This document shows, one piece after another, positions 1 through 8,608 of a DNA stretch of 44,273 nt. The notes under the pieces are model-generated. The model searched no databases and had not been told where the DNA came from. It saw only the letters and a program-made list of their open reading frames with translations. This DNA comes from Akkermansia muciniphila (GTDB lineage Bacteria > Verrucomicrobiota > Verrucomicrobiia > Limisphaerales > UBA9464): assembly GCA_945861565.1 (NCBI GenBank), contig CAMAUY010000032.1, positions 1 to 44,273 of the forward strand, given 5' to 3'. Position 1 is the first letter of the stretch. Each line of letters opens with the position of its first letter. A program made the translations under genes and the position numbers.

Positions 1-17
1 CCTCGGCCTGCAAGCCC

Positions 18-199
18 TCAACCCTCTTCCTTCGCCGCCGCCTCGTGGGCGAGTGCAGCGAGGTAGTCGGGAACTTCAGCTTCGAGGGTCGAGGGTTGTC
101 CTGGCCGTAATATCGCCAGAAATTCTTTTGGCTCAAGGACGGTCACGCGCAGCTTTCGGGCCGCGGCGAGGTGGTAGATGTTGTGGGTGACGAGGCAAG
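18..199 (-). pseudogene. C-terminal remnant of a PIN-domain toxin
   Basis: Reading the minus strand in the frame that ends with TGA at 18-20 gives about 60 residues without a start codon. They include LVTHNIYHLAAARKL and VTVLEPKEFLAIL, which match the usual end of PIN-family toxins: a T-x-N/D active-site segment, then a helix and a final 'L-P-x-E-F-L' strand and helix. The first half of a PIN domain (the first conserved acidic residues) is missing. Upstream, the frame runs into the 3' end of the DUF5615 gene, so the remnant was joined to that gene by a rearrangement. It cannot encode an active nuclease. The assignment rests on motif resemblance only. Confidence 0.6.
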
Positions 200-514
200 C
201 TACACAGGCAGTTCCACGTAATCTCCGGGGCGCAAGGCTTGGATGGCGGCAGAAATCTGGGCGGTCTTGGCTTTCATGCGCGGCCAGCGGTTAGTCGAGA
301 GCACCAAAATCGCCAGCCGTCGGCGTGTCAGGTTCTGCTGATACTTCAGGCTTTGATCTGCGGTCACAAAAGCGTCGAACACGCCTTCCGCACGTTCTAG
401 CAATTCGCCGTTCTTCACGCGGCCCCACCCCATTTCCTGCGCCGTCCGAATGTCGAGACCGGTCAGCAAAGGGCGGAGTGGCTCCGGCATACATTCGTCG
501 AACAGGACTGTCAC
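200..514 (-). CDS. DUF5615 family PIN-like toxin
   Basis: This 104-residue protein begins MTVLFDECMPEPLRPLL and has FVTADQSL in the middle. That is the layout of DUF5615 PIN-like proteins: an acidic 'D-E' on the first strand, then 'T-x-D' in the centre. These families are the presumed RNase toxins of small type II toxin-antitoxin modules. Its ATG overlaps the last codon of the upstream DUF433 gene by 4 nt (511-514), so the two are translationally coupled in the usual antitoxin-first order. The length is normal and the ORF looks intact. Both acidic clusters are visible; RNase activity is inferred from the family. Confidence 0.85.
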   Translation of the reverse strand: MTVLFDECMPEPLRPLLTGLDIRTAQEMGWGRVKNGELLERAEGVFDAFVTADQSLKYQQNLTRRRLAILVLSTNRWPRMKAKTAQISAAIQALRPGDYVELPV

Positions 515-729
515 GCTTGCGCTTCGGCCAGAAACTCATTCTTGCTGTGTTCCAGTACGGCAATGGCGTCCTCGCGGCGCACGGTGGGGAAACACTCCAG
601 AAACTTATCGAGCGACATGTCGTCCTCCAAATACTCGAAGAGCGACTGCACCGGCACCCGCGTCCCGCGAAAGACCGGAGCGCCGCTCATGATTTCCGAA
701 TCCACTTCAATGGGCAGAATGGTTTTCAC
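511..729 (-). CDS. DUF433 antitoxin of the DUF5615 module
   Basis: A 72-residue protein with the DUF433 signature: GAPVFRGTRVPVQSLFEYL followed by a helix carrying 'F-L-E-C-F-P-T-V-R-R-E-D'. DUF433 proteins are short winged-helix proteins found next to DUF5615 PIN-like toxins, and they are taken to bind the toxin and the promoter. The start is GTG at 727-729; there is no in-frame ATG near it. The 3' end overlaps the toxin start by 4 nt. Autoregulation is expected from the family, but I did not identify an operator upstream. Confidence 0.85.
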   Translation of the reverse strand: MKTILPIEVDSEIMSGAPVFRGTRVPVQSLFEYLEDDMSLDKFLECFPTVRREDAIAVLEHSKNEFLAEAQA

Positions 730-955
730 GTCGTCACGATAGTGCGGGTTTTTCGTCCGCGCATCAACTCATTCACCGCAATAGGCCGCCGACTCAAAGT
801 TCATCACTCGGTACGGGCGGCGCGTCGGGGACTTGGCCTTGAGGGTCGTCATGTCCGTAGTGTCGCCAGAACGGCTATTCCTTGGAAGTCCACGCCTTTG
901 AAAAGTCTCTGGTGGCCCACGTGTCAATCGTGCAGGTTTCAATGCACTCCCTCGA

Positions 956-1395
956 TCACTTTGCCCTATCGACATCCTTTAAGAATCTGATCAGACCCGT
1001 GAAAAATGTTTGCTGGTCATCGTAGAGCGCCATGTGGCTGCCGTTCGCGCAATAAAGGTAGCTGCCACTGGGGAACTGCTCCGACATCCATTTCATGTGA
1101 GCGGGGTCCATCGTGTCATGGCGCGCGCCGATGACCAGAGTGGGGACGGTAATTTTAGGCAAATCGGTGGAGCGATCCCACTTCTCCAACTTGCACCCCC
1201 CGGTGGCCCCCATCTCACTTGGCCCCTGCATCAGCACATAGACCTTGCGGTTGGTCCGGTTGAACAATCGGCTGACCGGCTCGGGCCACTGGCCGAGCGG
1301 TATACGTAAAACGTGATTGATGTAGTAGTTTGCATTGAGCAGTTCCTCGTAGCGCGGGTTCTCATAATCCTTTGAAGTTGCTTCAAATTGATAAA
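956..1395 (-). pseudogene. 5'-truncated proline iminopeptidase-like hydrolase
   Basis: The open frame runs from about 1395 to a TGA at 956-958 and encodes the last ~145 residues of a proline iminopeptidase of the alpha/beta-hydrolase fold. Clear family segments are YENPRYEELL, LRIPLGQWPEPV, the acid-loop region VPTLVIGARHDTMDP and the catalytic-His region NGSHMALYDD. The N-terminal half with the G-x-S-x-G nucleophile elbow is missing. A TGA closes the frame just before the similarity begins, and no start codon precedes the conserved part; the TTG at 1265-1267 lies inside it. The Asp and His of the triad remain but the Ser is lost, so this is a dead gene fragment. Confidence 0.8.
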
Positions 1396-1644
1396 GAGAG
1401 AAAGGGGCAAATCATGTACCAGGCAGGACGCGTCCTTTCATTATTGTAAGTCAAGAAGTGGAGGGGATTTCTGCCTTTGGAAGGTTGCTGTCAAAATGAG
1501 GACTGCGGATCCCTCCGTCGCGACATCGCGTCGTTTCTCCCATACCATCCGGGATAGCTCAAAATGCTAAAATGCATCGATCCTAACAATCGGTTAAACT
1601 CTTCCACTTCAATGCCGATCTCGTATCAATGGGCGCGTCCTAGT

Positions 1645-4600
1645 TCAAGGCCGGGTCGCGCGCAGGCGGAGAAACACCGCGACCTGTCCAGAATCTGCGA
1701 CGGCCCATGTCTCCGTCGCGATCCCGACCCCGGCGGGGCGAGTCGATCGGAGGGAAGCCGGACGCCAAGACTCCAGGTCGGGGGAGAACTCGACGCTCAA
1801 TGTCACGTCGTCGGCGCGCAGGTTCCGTGAAAGGGTGAGGGCAAGGCCGCTCCCGGCTGCGAGGTTGGAGGCAAACGCTTCGGGGCCGGACGCGGCGTCC
1901 GTGTCGAGGGTGCCGAGCGCATGTTCGAGCAGCGCGGGTAGGCCGTCTTGGTCCGCATCGGCGGTCGGCACACCCGCGAACACCGTCGCATCGGTCGTGC
2001 CGAGGACGCCGTTCGTGGTGGCGCTCGTGCGCCAAGCGGCGGGGTTGTCGAGACCGAGCTGAGGATGGGCGAGCACGAGCGTGAAGCCGCCGCCGTCCGC
2101 ACCTGTGGGCCACGGCTGCGCGCCGTCGTAGCGGAAGCTTGTGATGACGGAGTTTGCGGCGTTCACGAAGGTGATCCGTTCGCCACCGTTCTTGAGCTTA
2201 CTAGTAAAGATGCCTGCGACCGGCACGTTGAGGCCGTGCCGCTGCTGGAAGCGGAACAGGTCGTTCACGAGCACGAGGCGTTGGCCGGGGGCGAGCAACG
2301 TGGGGTGATGGTCGGAAAACGCGAAGGTGATTCCCTCGGTGAAGCGCGCGCTGCGCAGGTCCACGGCGTGATCCGACAGGTTGGCGAGCGCGAGGAACTC
2401 GCTGCCGTCGTCGCCGGGCGGATTGAAATCCAGCTCCGCGACGGCAACGTCACCCGGGGCGAGAGCGGAGGGATCGACTTGGAAAAAGGCTTCGTTCAGC
2501 GCAGACCATTGGGTGGCGTTCTTGGCGCGGCTCTTCACCAGGGTATTCTTGATCAGGGCCGCCACCGTTCCAGTCGCATTGCCGCTGCGCGTGATACCGA
2601 GTTCGAGATCGAAACTGGCGTCGGAGGTAGTGAGTGTCGATTGATGGAGCTCGACCGCCACGACGTTCACACCGGCACGGAGCAGCGACGGATCGAGCGG
2701 CAGTTCATGGAGGGATTGTCCGTCGTCGGACGGCGAATCGCCGGGCGTCGTCGCGGTGACCTTGCCGGTGCGTATCGACGTCCGGACGGCCTCTCGGCCA
2801 TTCAGGTAAACGATCGCGCCGTCGTCGCGCCTAAGGCTGAGATTAAGCACCTTGATGTTCTCGGGGTCCGCGAGCGTGAAACGATGGCGGAAGTAAGAGG
2901 ACACCCACTTGTTGGTGGCTGCCCCGAAGGGGATGACCGTCGCCTCGTCGCCTTCACCGTAGCCGAGCTGGGCAGGGCCTTCCTTCCAGGCGCCGTCGGC
3001 GAAATCCGGATGTTTCCAATTTGTGGCCGACCAAGAAGGATGGCTTTCGACGATGTCGCTCGCGCCGAGCCCGGAGGCACCCGTGAACCACCGCCAGCGG
3101 GAACCGAGCGGGATCGGCGTCTCCGTGCTGGCGCCGGTGTTGTAGCCGAGTGCGCCCGGCGCGACTGCGCCGCCGGGCAGGCGTGGATCGGAGCCGTCGA
3201 GCGTGAACCAGATCGTCGCACCGGGCGGGCCCGGGAAGCGGACGGGGAACCCGTTGGTCACAAGCCCGCCCTGTTGGTTCAGCAGCGGCGCACCGAGCGA
3301 TGGATAGAAGCCGGCCGTGCGGAACTGGCTGAGCGCTCCCGCTGTGCGGCTCGGCAGCCAGGTCTTCAGCACCGAATCGCGCCGGGTCGCCCACGCGGCG
3401 GGCGTGAGATAATTCCACCGTGCCGACTCCGCGAGGAAAGCAAGCTGGAGCTCCTCGGTGCGGTTCGAAAGCCGAGCGATGTTGCGAGCGGTCGTGAGCG
3501 CGCCGCCGTTGGCCAACGCGCGATAAATGCGGTCGGCAAGCAACGTGCGATAGTCGGGATCGCCTTGTTTGAAGAGCATTGAAAAGAGGCTGCCGGGACC
3601 GTCGCCGGTCAGCTTGCCTGGCGCGCCGCGGGCGGTGCGGTCGCCGGCGGCGCAGTAGTTCGGGACGCAGAACCATCCGTCGGCGTCGTTCAGGTAGAAC
3701 TTGAAGCCACTGCCGGGGACATTCGGGCCCACACAGCGATACTCGTCCTCGCTCCCGCCGAACAGGAACATCAGCATGTAGTCGGTGAATTGCGCCACAT
3801 CGAGCCACGGCTTCACCGCCTTGTAATCGCTGCGGAGGCTCTTGACGTGCCTCCAGGTCGAGCCGTCGCCGTCATAGACAGTGCCGTCCGACCAGCCGCC
3901 GACGTTCAAGTTGCCGTTGATGGACTCGTAGTTCGTGGCCGAGCCGCCGAGGTAGTGTTGATGCATCGCCGCGCCCCAGCGTTCACGCAGGTGAAAGACG
4001 CCCCAGTAGACTCCGTTGATGTAAAGGTGGACGAAGCGGCCGTGAGGGTTGAGCTGGCCCATTTCCAGTAGGGTGTCGTCCGTGCAGATGTTCGACAGGT
4101 AGAAACCCCTCATTTCCATGTCGTGCGAACCACTCCGGAGCTCGAGCTGATCAAATTCTTCCGCCGCTGCCAGCCCGTGCTCATGGCCGGCAAAGAGCGG
4201 ATACTTGAGCTTCGGCGGGCCGAATTCGCTCCGGAAGTAGATGCGGAAATTCTTTTTCGCGAAGTCGGTGTACGCGCCCCCGAAGTGCCGCACACCGCAG
4301 TTGGCCTGGATGCCCTTCTCGCCGTCGGGTCGTACCCACTCGAACGAGGTCTTCGCCTCAGCGGTGCCGTTGATCGCTGTCGTCGTCACCAGTGAGACGC
4401 TCGGGAGATCGAGCAGCGCGTCGCGCATCTGGGATTGGTAGACGGCATTCGTCGTGATCGACCGCCGCATGACAGTCGAGTTGATGATGTTGGTCGGGAA
4501 AATGTAAGTGTGGGTGTCGACGTCGGTCGGTGCGAAGTCGTCCTTGAATGCCGCCGCCCGCAATACCGTGGTCGTCGTGATCGGAACGGGCGCCGTGTAA

Positions 4601-6009
4601 ATGAGGCCTCGGGTCGCAGTCGGTGCGGTGCGGTCGGTGGTATAGCGGATGGTCGCACCCGATGTGGCGGTCGCGATTGCGACCGCGAAGTTTGTGTCGT
4701 AGAAGCCGCGGTCGTGGCTGAATCGGGTATCCGCGACGAAGCCGGGGAAGGCGGGGCCGTTGGTTGCGCCGGGCGTTGGCGGACGCATGTAGCCAACCTT
4801 TCCATCCCGGCCGAGTCCGTAGCTGCTGTCGCGGATCTGCTTGGGAAACGCCTTTGTCGCCGGGTAATCGGAAGGGAACTGCTGCAGGGCCGACGTGCCG
4901 TCCCGTTCCACGAGCGCGAGGTAGTCGCCGCCGGCGCTGAGCTTGAAATTCGTGTGCAACTGGGCGCGCGGATCACGGCGGTCCTTGCTCGATGCGAAGA
5001 TCACGAGGAATCCACCCGCCGGAATTTGGACTACGGGCAACGGCCACTTCTTCAAGTCGGTCGGATCGTCGGTGAGAAAACGGCCGCCAACATCCAGTGT
5101 AAACGCGTTCGGGTTCCGCAGCTCGATCCAGTCGGAGATATCGCCGTCCTCGTCCTGCAGGGCGTTCACACCGGCCTCGTTGTCCGCGAGGAACTCCGCG
5201 AGTTGTGGCGGAGCCAACACCACACCGACGCCGACGAGGGCGGTCGCCGTGACGCTCCCGCTCGCGTTGCTCGCCGTGAGGACGTAGGTCGTCGTGGCCC
5301 ACGGTTTCACGGCGAGGGTCCCCGTCACCGCTCCTACCGGACCTGTGCCGGGCGTGATGACCGCACTCGTGGCGTTCACGATTTCCCAGCGAAGCGTCGT
5401 GCCCTGGCCGGCAGTCACGATGTCTTGATCCGGCGCAAAGCGGACGATCGCAGGCGTCGCGCCGCCATAGACCTCGAGTTCGGCCAACTGCGGGTTGTAG
5501 CTGTGGCCGCTGCGGTTCACCACGCGGACAAAGCGTCCGGCGAACGTGCCGGCAGCGCTCGCGTCTGCCCCGACCGTGTCCACTCCTTCGACACCGGAAT
5601 GCGAGCCATCCGTCCGGATTTCGGCGCTCCAGTTCAACGGGCCGGTCTCCCCACCGGCATCGGCATAGATTTCGATGCCATAGTTACTGAGGCGCTCGGG
5701 GCAACAGCCGTCCGCGCGGTTCCGGAGTACGAGCCGGTCGAGGCGGTAGGATCGTCCCAAATCCACCTCGAAATAAAAACCCAGCGTGCCGATAGGATCG
5801 AGCGGATGGGTAAAGGATTCGGGATTACCGTCGGTCAATGTAGTGGTGTCGAAGCCGGGCCACAGCAGGCCAGAGGCCTCGACCGGTTTGTTCAGCGCCA
5901 AGTTGTCCGTCGCCGCGCCGCGGAGCAGGGCGGTCAGCCACCAAAGCGCCAGAGCGACGGCGTTAATCCTGGCGGATCGGTTCGAGGGAGAAGGGACACC
6001 CTGCTTCAT
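1645..6009 (-). CDS. Secreted CotH / lamin-tail multidomain protein
   Basis: This 1454-residue protein has an N-terminal signal sequence (hydrophobic stretch near residues 17-32). In order I see: a discoidin/F5-8C-like sugar-binding domain (about 35-182), an Ig-like segment, a lamin-tail domain (about 268-415, 'ISDWIELRNP'), a chitobiase C-terminal-like domain (about 430-505, 'IRYTTDRTAPT'), the CotH kinase-like domain (about 535-905, with 'GVRHFGG', 'NGVYWGVFHLRERWG'), a second chitobiase-like strand set ('WFTLDGSDPR'), a galactose-binding-like region and a second lamin-tail domain. The C-terminus carries DADQDGLPALLEHALGT, a calcium-binding-like motif common at the ends of verrucomicrobial exported proteins. 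CotH-family domains phosphorylate proteins; here an extracellular or cell-surface role is inferred. The gene stands alone with no operon partner. Confidence 0.88.
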   Translation of the reverse strand: MKQGVPSPSNRSARINAVALALWWLTALLRGAATDNLALNKPVEASGLLWPGFDTTTLTDGNPESFTHPLDPIGTLGFYFEVDLGRSYRLDRLVLRNRADGCCPERLSNYGIEIYADAGGETGPLNWSAEIRTDGSHSGVEGVDTVGADASAAGTFAGRFVRVVNRSGHSYNPQLAELEVYGGATPAIVRFAPDQDIVTAGQGTTLRWEIVNATSAVITPGTGPVGAVTGTLAVKPWATTTYVLTASNASGSVTATALVGVGVVLAPPQLAEFLADNEAGVNALQDEDGDISDWIELRNPNAFTLDVGGRFLTDDPTDLKKWPLPVVQIPAGGFLVIFASSKDRRDPRAQLHTNFKLSAGGDYLALVERDGTSALQQFPSDYPATKAFPKQIRDSSYGLGRDGKVGYMRPPTPGATNGPAFPGFVADTRFSHDRGFYDTNFAVAIATATSGATIRYTTDRTAPTATRGLIYTAPVPITTTTVLRAAAFKDDFAPTDVDTHTYIFPTNIINSTVMRRSITTNAVYQSQMRDALLDLPSVSLVTTTAINGTAEAKTSFEWVRPDGEKGIQANCGVRHFGGAYTDFAKKNFRIYFRSEFGPPKLKYPLFAGHEHGLAAAEEFDQLELRSGSHDMEMRGFYLSNICTDDTLLEMGQLNPHGRFVHLYINGVYWGVFHLRERWGAAMHQHYLGGSATNYESINGNLNVGGWSDGTVYDGDGSTWRHVKSLRSDYKAVKPWLDVAQFTDYMLMFLFGGSEDEYRCVGPNVPGSGFKFYLNDADGWFCVPNYCAAGDRTARGAPGKLTGDGPGSLFSMLFKQGDPDYRTLLADRIYRALANGGALTTARNIARLSNRTEELQLAFLAESARWNYLTPAAWATRRDSVLKTWLPSRTAGALSQFRTAGFYPSLGAPLLNQQGGLVTNGFPVRFPGPPGATIWFTLDGSDPRLPGGAVAPGALGYNTGASTETPIPLGSRWRWFTGASGLGASDIVESHPSWSATNWKHPDFADGAWKEGPAQLGYGEGDEATVIPFGAATNKWVSSYFRHRFTLADPENIKVLNLSLRRDDGAIVYLNGREAVRTSIRTGKVTATTPGDSPSDDGQSLHELPLDPSLLRAGVNVVAVELHQSTLTTSDASFDLELGITRSGNATGTVAALIKNTLVKSRAKNATQWSALNEAFFQVDPSALAPGDVAVAELDFNPPGDDGSEFLALANLSDHAVDLRSARFTEGITFAFSDHHPTLLAPGQRLVLVNDLFRFQQRHGLNVPVAGIFTSKLKNGGERITFVNAANSVITSFRYDGAQPWPTGADGGGFTLVLAHPQLGLDNPAAWRTSATTNGVLGTTDATVFAGVPTADADQDGLPALLEHALGTLDTDAASGPEAFASNLAAGSGLALTLSRNLRADDVTLSVEFSPDLESWRPASLRSTRPAGVGIATETWAVADSGQVAVFLRLRATRP

Positions 6010-6336
6010 GAATTGCAGTCACGTTAGCAATTCCAGGGCCAAACTCCAAAGGCGGAGGCGGCGCGAAAATGAGCCAGGCTGAATTGGGTTCACTTGCCGC
6101 TGCTTTTGCGAGACCTCGCAATAATCGCGAGAACCAAAACCACGCCGTCAGGCAAACGAACGGCAACGGAAGTATTCCTCATTCCTTTGCGCCCGTGGAT
6201 ATGTAATAATCAACTCAGCTTGATGAACACCACGCTTGCTCCCGGTGCCAGCCTTCGCCGGGTTGCGGAAATCGTCCGCAACGCTGTGCTCTTTGGCCCC
6301 GATGTTTGGGAGGGCGGTTCGCAGTCCGAGAAGAGC
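6010..6336. other. Gene-poor 327-nt spacer between divergent genes
   Basis: This is the spacer between the divergently oriented CotH gene and the nucleotidyltransferase gene. A plus-strand frame open from 6094 runs into the nucleotidyltransferase, but its first 80 codons show no family features and the conserved protein begins at 6337. No tRNA-like or strong hairpin structure is visible. It presumably holds promoters for both genes; I could not place them. Confidence 0.5.
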
Positions 6337-6930
6337 ATGAACCCGAATCAGCGTCAGAACATTCTCCCCACCGATCACGACGTGGTGGAACTGTTCACCC
6401 TGCTCGGCGAACGGCGCATTCCTTACCTGCTCGTGGGCGGCATCGCCATGCTGCGGTACGTCGAAGGGCGAAACACCGAGGACATCGACCTGCTCATGTC
6501 GCTGCCGTCATTGCGGCAACTGCCGGAAATTTCCATCGAGCAACAGAACGAATTCTTCATCCGGGGCCGTTTCCGTAGCGTTCGGGTGGACGTGTTGCTT
6601 ACGTCCAACGCTCTCTTTGCCGAGGCGCAGCAATCTTTTGGCACAAGGCACCGTTTTGCGGAACTCGAAGTACCGACGGCGACGGCAGAGGGGCTTGTGC
6701 TACTGAAGCTCTACGCGCTGCCCTCCCTCTACCGGCAGGGATTGTTTGACCGTGTGACGATTTACGAGGGCGATATCGCCAGCCTCATGCAGCGGCATCG
6801 CCCGGCGGTGGAGCCGTTGCTTCAACGATTGCAAACTCATTTGGAAACCGGCGACATGAATGAACTGCGGGGAATTGTGCGGGACATCGAGGCACGCATT
6901 GCGCGTTTCGAGCAGCACAAAAAGGGTTGA
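6337..6930 (+). CDS. Orphan nucleotidyltransferase (AbiEii/DUF6036-like)
   Basis: The 197-residue product has a minimal nucleotidyltransferase core: YLLVGGIAML (residues 30-39), then N-T-E-D-I-D with acidic residues D49 and D51, and a third acidic residue D85 in RVDVLL. This matches the G-G...D-x-D...D pattern of the MNT/AbiEii/DUF6036 families, many of which are toxins that transfer nucleotides to tRNA or to a partner. I place the start at ATG 6337 because homology-like sequence begins at MNPNQRQN; the frame is open further upstream, so 6223 is possible. There is no recognisable AbiEi or HEPN partner on either side. Function as a toxin is inferred only. Confidence 0.72.
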   Translation: MNPNQRQNILPTDHDVVELFTLLGERRIPYLLVGGIAMLRYVEGRNTEDIDLLMSLPSLRQLPEISIEQQNEFFIRGRFRSVRVDVLLTSNALFAEAQQSFGTRHRFAELEVPTATAEGLVLLKLYALPSLYRQGLFDRVTIYEGDIASLMQRHRPAVEPLLQRLQTHLETGDMNELRGIVRDIEARIARFEQHKKG

Positions 6931-7071
6931 AGCTGAGCGGCTGGACAGGACATCAAGAGGGGAAGCGTTTCCGTGGCGCATTGGACGCCCGCTCGTTTGA
7001 ACCCGTCACTTTTTCCGGTTGAAGGTTCCGGTTGGGCACTAACGAGTCGTCGGACGTCTATCCGTTTAGTT

Positions 7072-8493
7072 TTAGCCGGCTTCCTCCACCACCTCATTCG
7101 GGCCGCTGTGACGGATGATCTTCACCGAGCGCCCCTTCTCCACCATTTCGCCCCGGGTGATCACATCAAGCAATTCGTCGCCAAAGCGCGCCTTCCCGCC
7201 AGGGCACAAGGGCGACAAAGTCACACCGGTCCGACCCACGCGCGCGGCATGCTGCTTTTCCAAAGCCGCGACGGTATCGACTCCGCTGGCCGTCTGCGAA
7301 ACGAGCTGTTGGTAGAGCGGTGTTTTGGGCAAAAACCGTGCCAGTAAGAGAGCGAGGACGAACGAGACAATGACCGCCGCGCTAATATTTCGCAGCGGCA
7401 GCACCACCTGCGGTAAAGTGGGTACGGCGGGACCGCCCGGATACATGTCCACCATTCCCATGACCACTGCCACCAGCATCAGGACGACACCCGCGAGGCC
7501 GGCGATGAAGGTGCCGGGCACGACAAACAATTCAACTACCACAAGAATCAAACCCACGACAAAGGCAAGCATCCATCCGGCGGCGGATAACCCGGCCACA
7601 TAGCCGCCCAGAAAATAAATGGCAAACGCCGTAATCCCGACGATGCCGGGGAGGCCAAAGCCGGGCGTCTTGAACTCGATGTAGAGCCCAACGATCCCGA
7701 GGATCAGCAGAACCGGAGAGAGGGTGTTGATCCAGATTCCCAGTTGTTCCGCGCCGCTCGGCTTGATGTCAATGCGCTGCGCCCCGGCGTAGCCGAGCTG
7801 TTGCAGCAAGGCATCCATGGATTCCACTGTTCCCGAGGAGAGCAGCGGTCTGGGTGGTGTGCCGTATTCCTTCGCCGCCTGCCGGTCGGTCAGCGTCAGA
7901 ATGTTGCCTTCCTTGTTCAACATTTCCCCATCGATGGTCAAGGCCTTGGTCTTGTCAATCATCGCCTCAATGACCTCGATATTATGGCCGTTCTTCTCGG
8001 CCTGAGCGCGCATCAGGGCCCGCACCGCGGAAGTCATCTTGGCTTCTGCTGTATCCGGCAATCTCTCGGCACCCGTTCCGCCGGGCGACATCATGATGGG
8101 TGCCGCCGCGCCGATCACGCTTTGTGGTGCCATGTAAATCTTCCGGGTCGCCACGGAGATGAACGCGCCGGCGGAGAACGCACGATCGTTGACGTAGGTG
8201 AACGTCTTGCCGTTGAACTTACTGATGATTCCGATAATTTCTTCGGTCACATCCACCCGTCCGCCGTCGGTGTTCATATCGAGGATGAGCGCGTCGGCGT
8301 TGGCCTCCATGGCTTCCTTAACACCGCGCCGGACTAAATAAACCAGCGGCGGCATGATGTCCTCGCGAATGGGCAGAATAAAAACCTTCCCGGTGGGCGC
8401 GAGGGAGGATGGATGAGTCTCCACCGCGAACGCCGGCGCCGCCGTCAGCACGAGCCAACCCAGCAGTCGGCGAAGGGTGTTCCTGAAAGTCAT
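7072..8493 (-). CDS. Long NfeD: membrane serine protease of the ClpP class
   Basis: 473 residues: signal peptide (1-23), a ClpP/SppA-like protease domain (about 35-215), then several membrane segments (about 255-390) and a C-terminal OB-fold NfeD domain (about 415-465). The likely nucleophile is Ser107 in AFSAGAFIS; Lys152 is the best candidate for the catalytic base, at a spacing like that of the archaeal enzyme PH1510. Long NfeD proteases cleave the C-termini of SPFH proteins, and here the divergently transcribed neighbour is floA, which fits that partnership. A good ribosome-binding site (AAGG, 6 nt before ATG) supports the start. Intact. Confidence 0.88.
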   Translation of the reverse strand: MTFRNTLRRLLGWLVLTAAPAFAVETHPSSLAPTGKVFILPIREDIMPPLVYLVRRGVKEAMEANADALILDMNTDGGRVDVTEEIIGIISKFNGKTFTYVNDRAFSAGAFISVATRKIYMAPQSVIGAAAPIMMSPGGTGAERLPDTAEAKMTSAVRALMRAQAEKNGHNIEVIEAMIDKTKALTIDGEMLNKEGNILTLTDRQAAKEYGTPPRPLLSSGTVESMDALLQQLGYAGAQRIDIKPSGAEQLGIWINTLSPVLLILGIVGLYIEFKTPGFGLPGIVGITAFAIYFLGGYVAGLSAAGWMLAFVVGLILVVVELFVVPGTFIAGLAGVVLMLVAVVMGMVDMYPGGPAVPTLPQVVLPLRNISAAVIVSFVLALLLARFLPKTPLYQQLVSQTASGVDTVAALEKQHAARVGRTGVTLSPLCPGGKARFGDELLDVITRGEMVEKGRSVKIIRHSGPNEVVEEAG

Positions 8494-8608
8494 GCCCTAC
8501 CTTAGTGTCGTTGCACCCGGGTCACAACGGAGAAACCTGATTCTGTCTCCCGGCAAAGTTACTCGTATATGCTTGTTTAGGACTCGGTAACGGCGTCAGG
8601 GTCAAGGC
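8494..8608. promoter_or_regulatory. Divergent promoter region nfeD / floA
   Basis: These 115 nt separate two divergently transcribed genes whose products are expected to act together, so they must carry promoters for both. A TATATG at 8566-8571 could be a -10 box for floA, but the matching -35 is poor, so I do not place a definite promoter. Confidence 0.4.

Noticed and set aside
769..975. Minus-strand 68-codon ORF between the DUF433 gene and the hydrolase remnant
   Set aside because: No recognisable family, overlaps the end of the truncated hydrolase, and has the codon mix of a chance frame.
1948..3582. Plus-strand open frame of 544 codons
   Set aside because: It is antisense to the CotH gene, rich in Arg/Glu/Val runs typical of a GC-rich reverse frame, and has no family motif.
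4435..6027. Plus-strand open frame of 530 codons
   Set aside because: Also antisense to CotH with the same composition bias; the sense strand shows clear domains.
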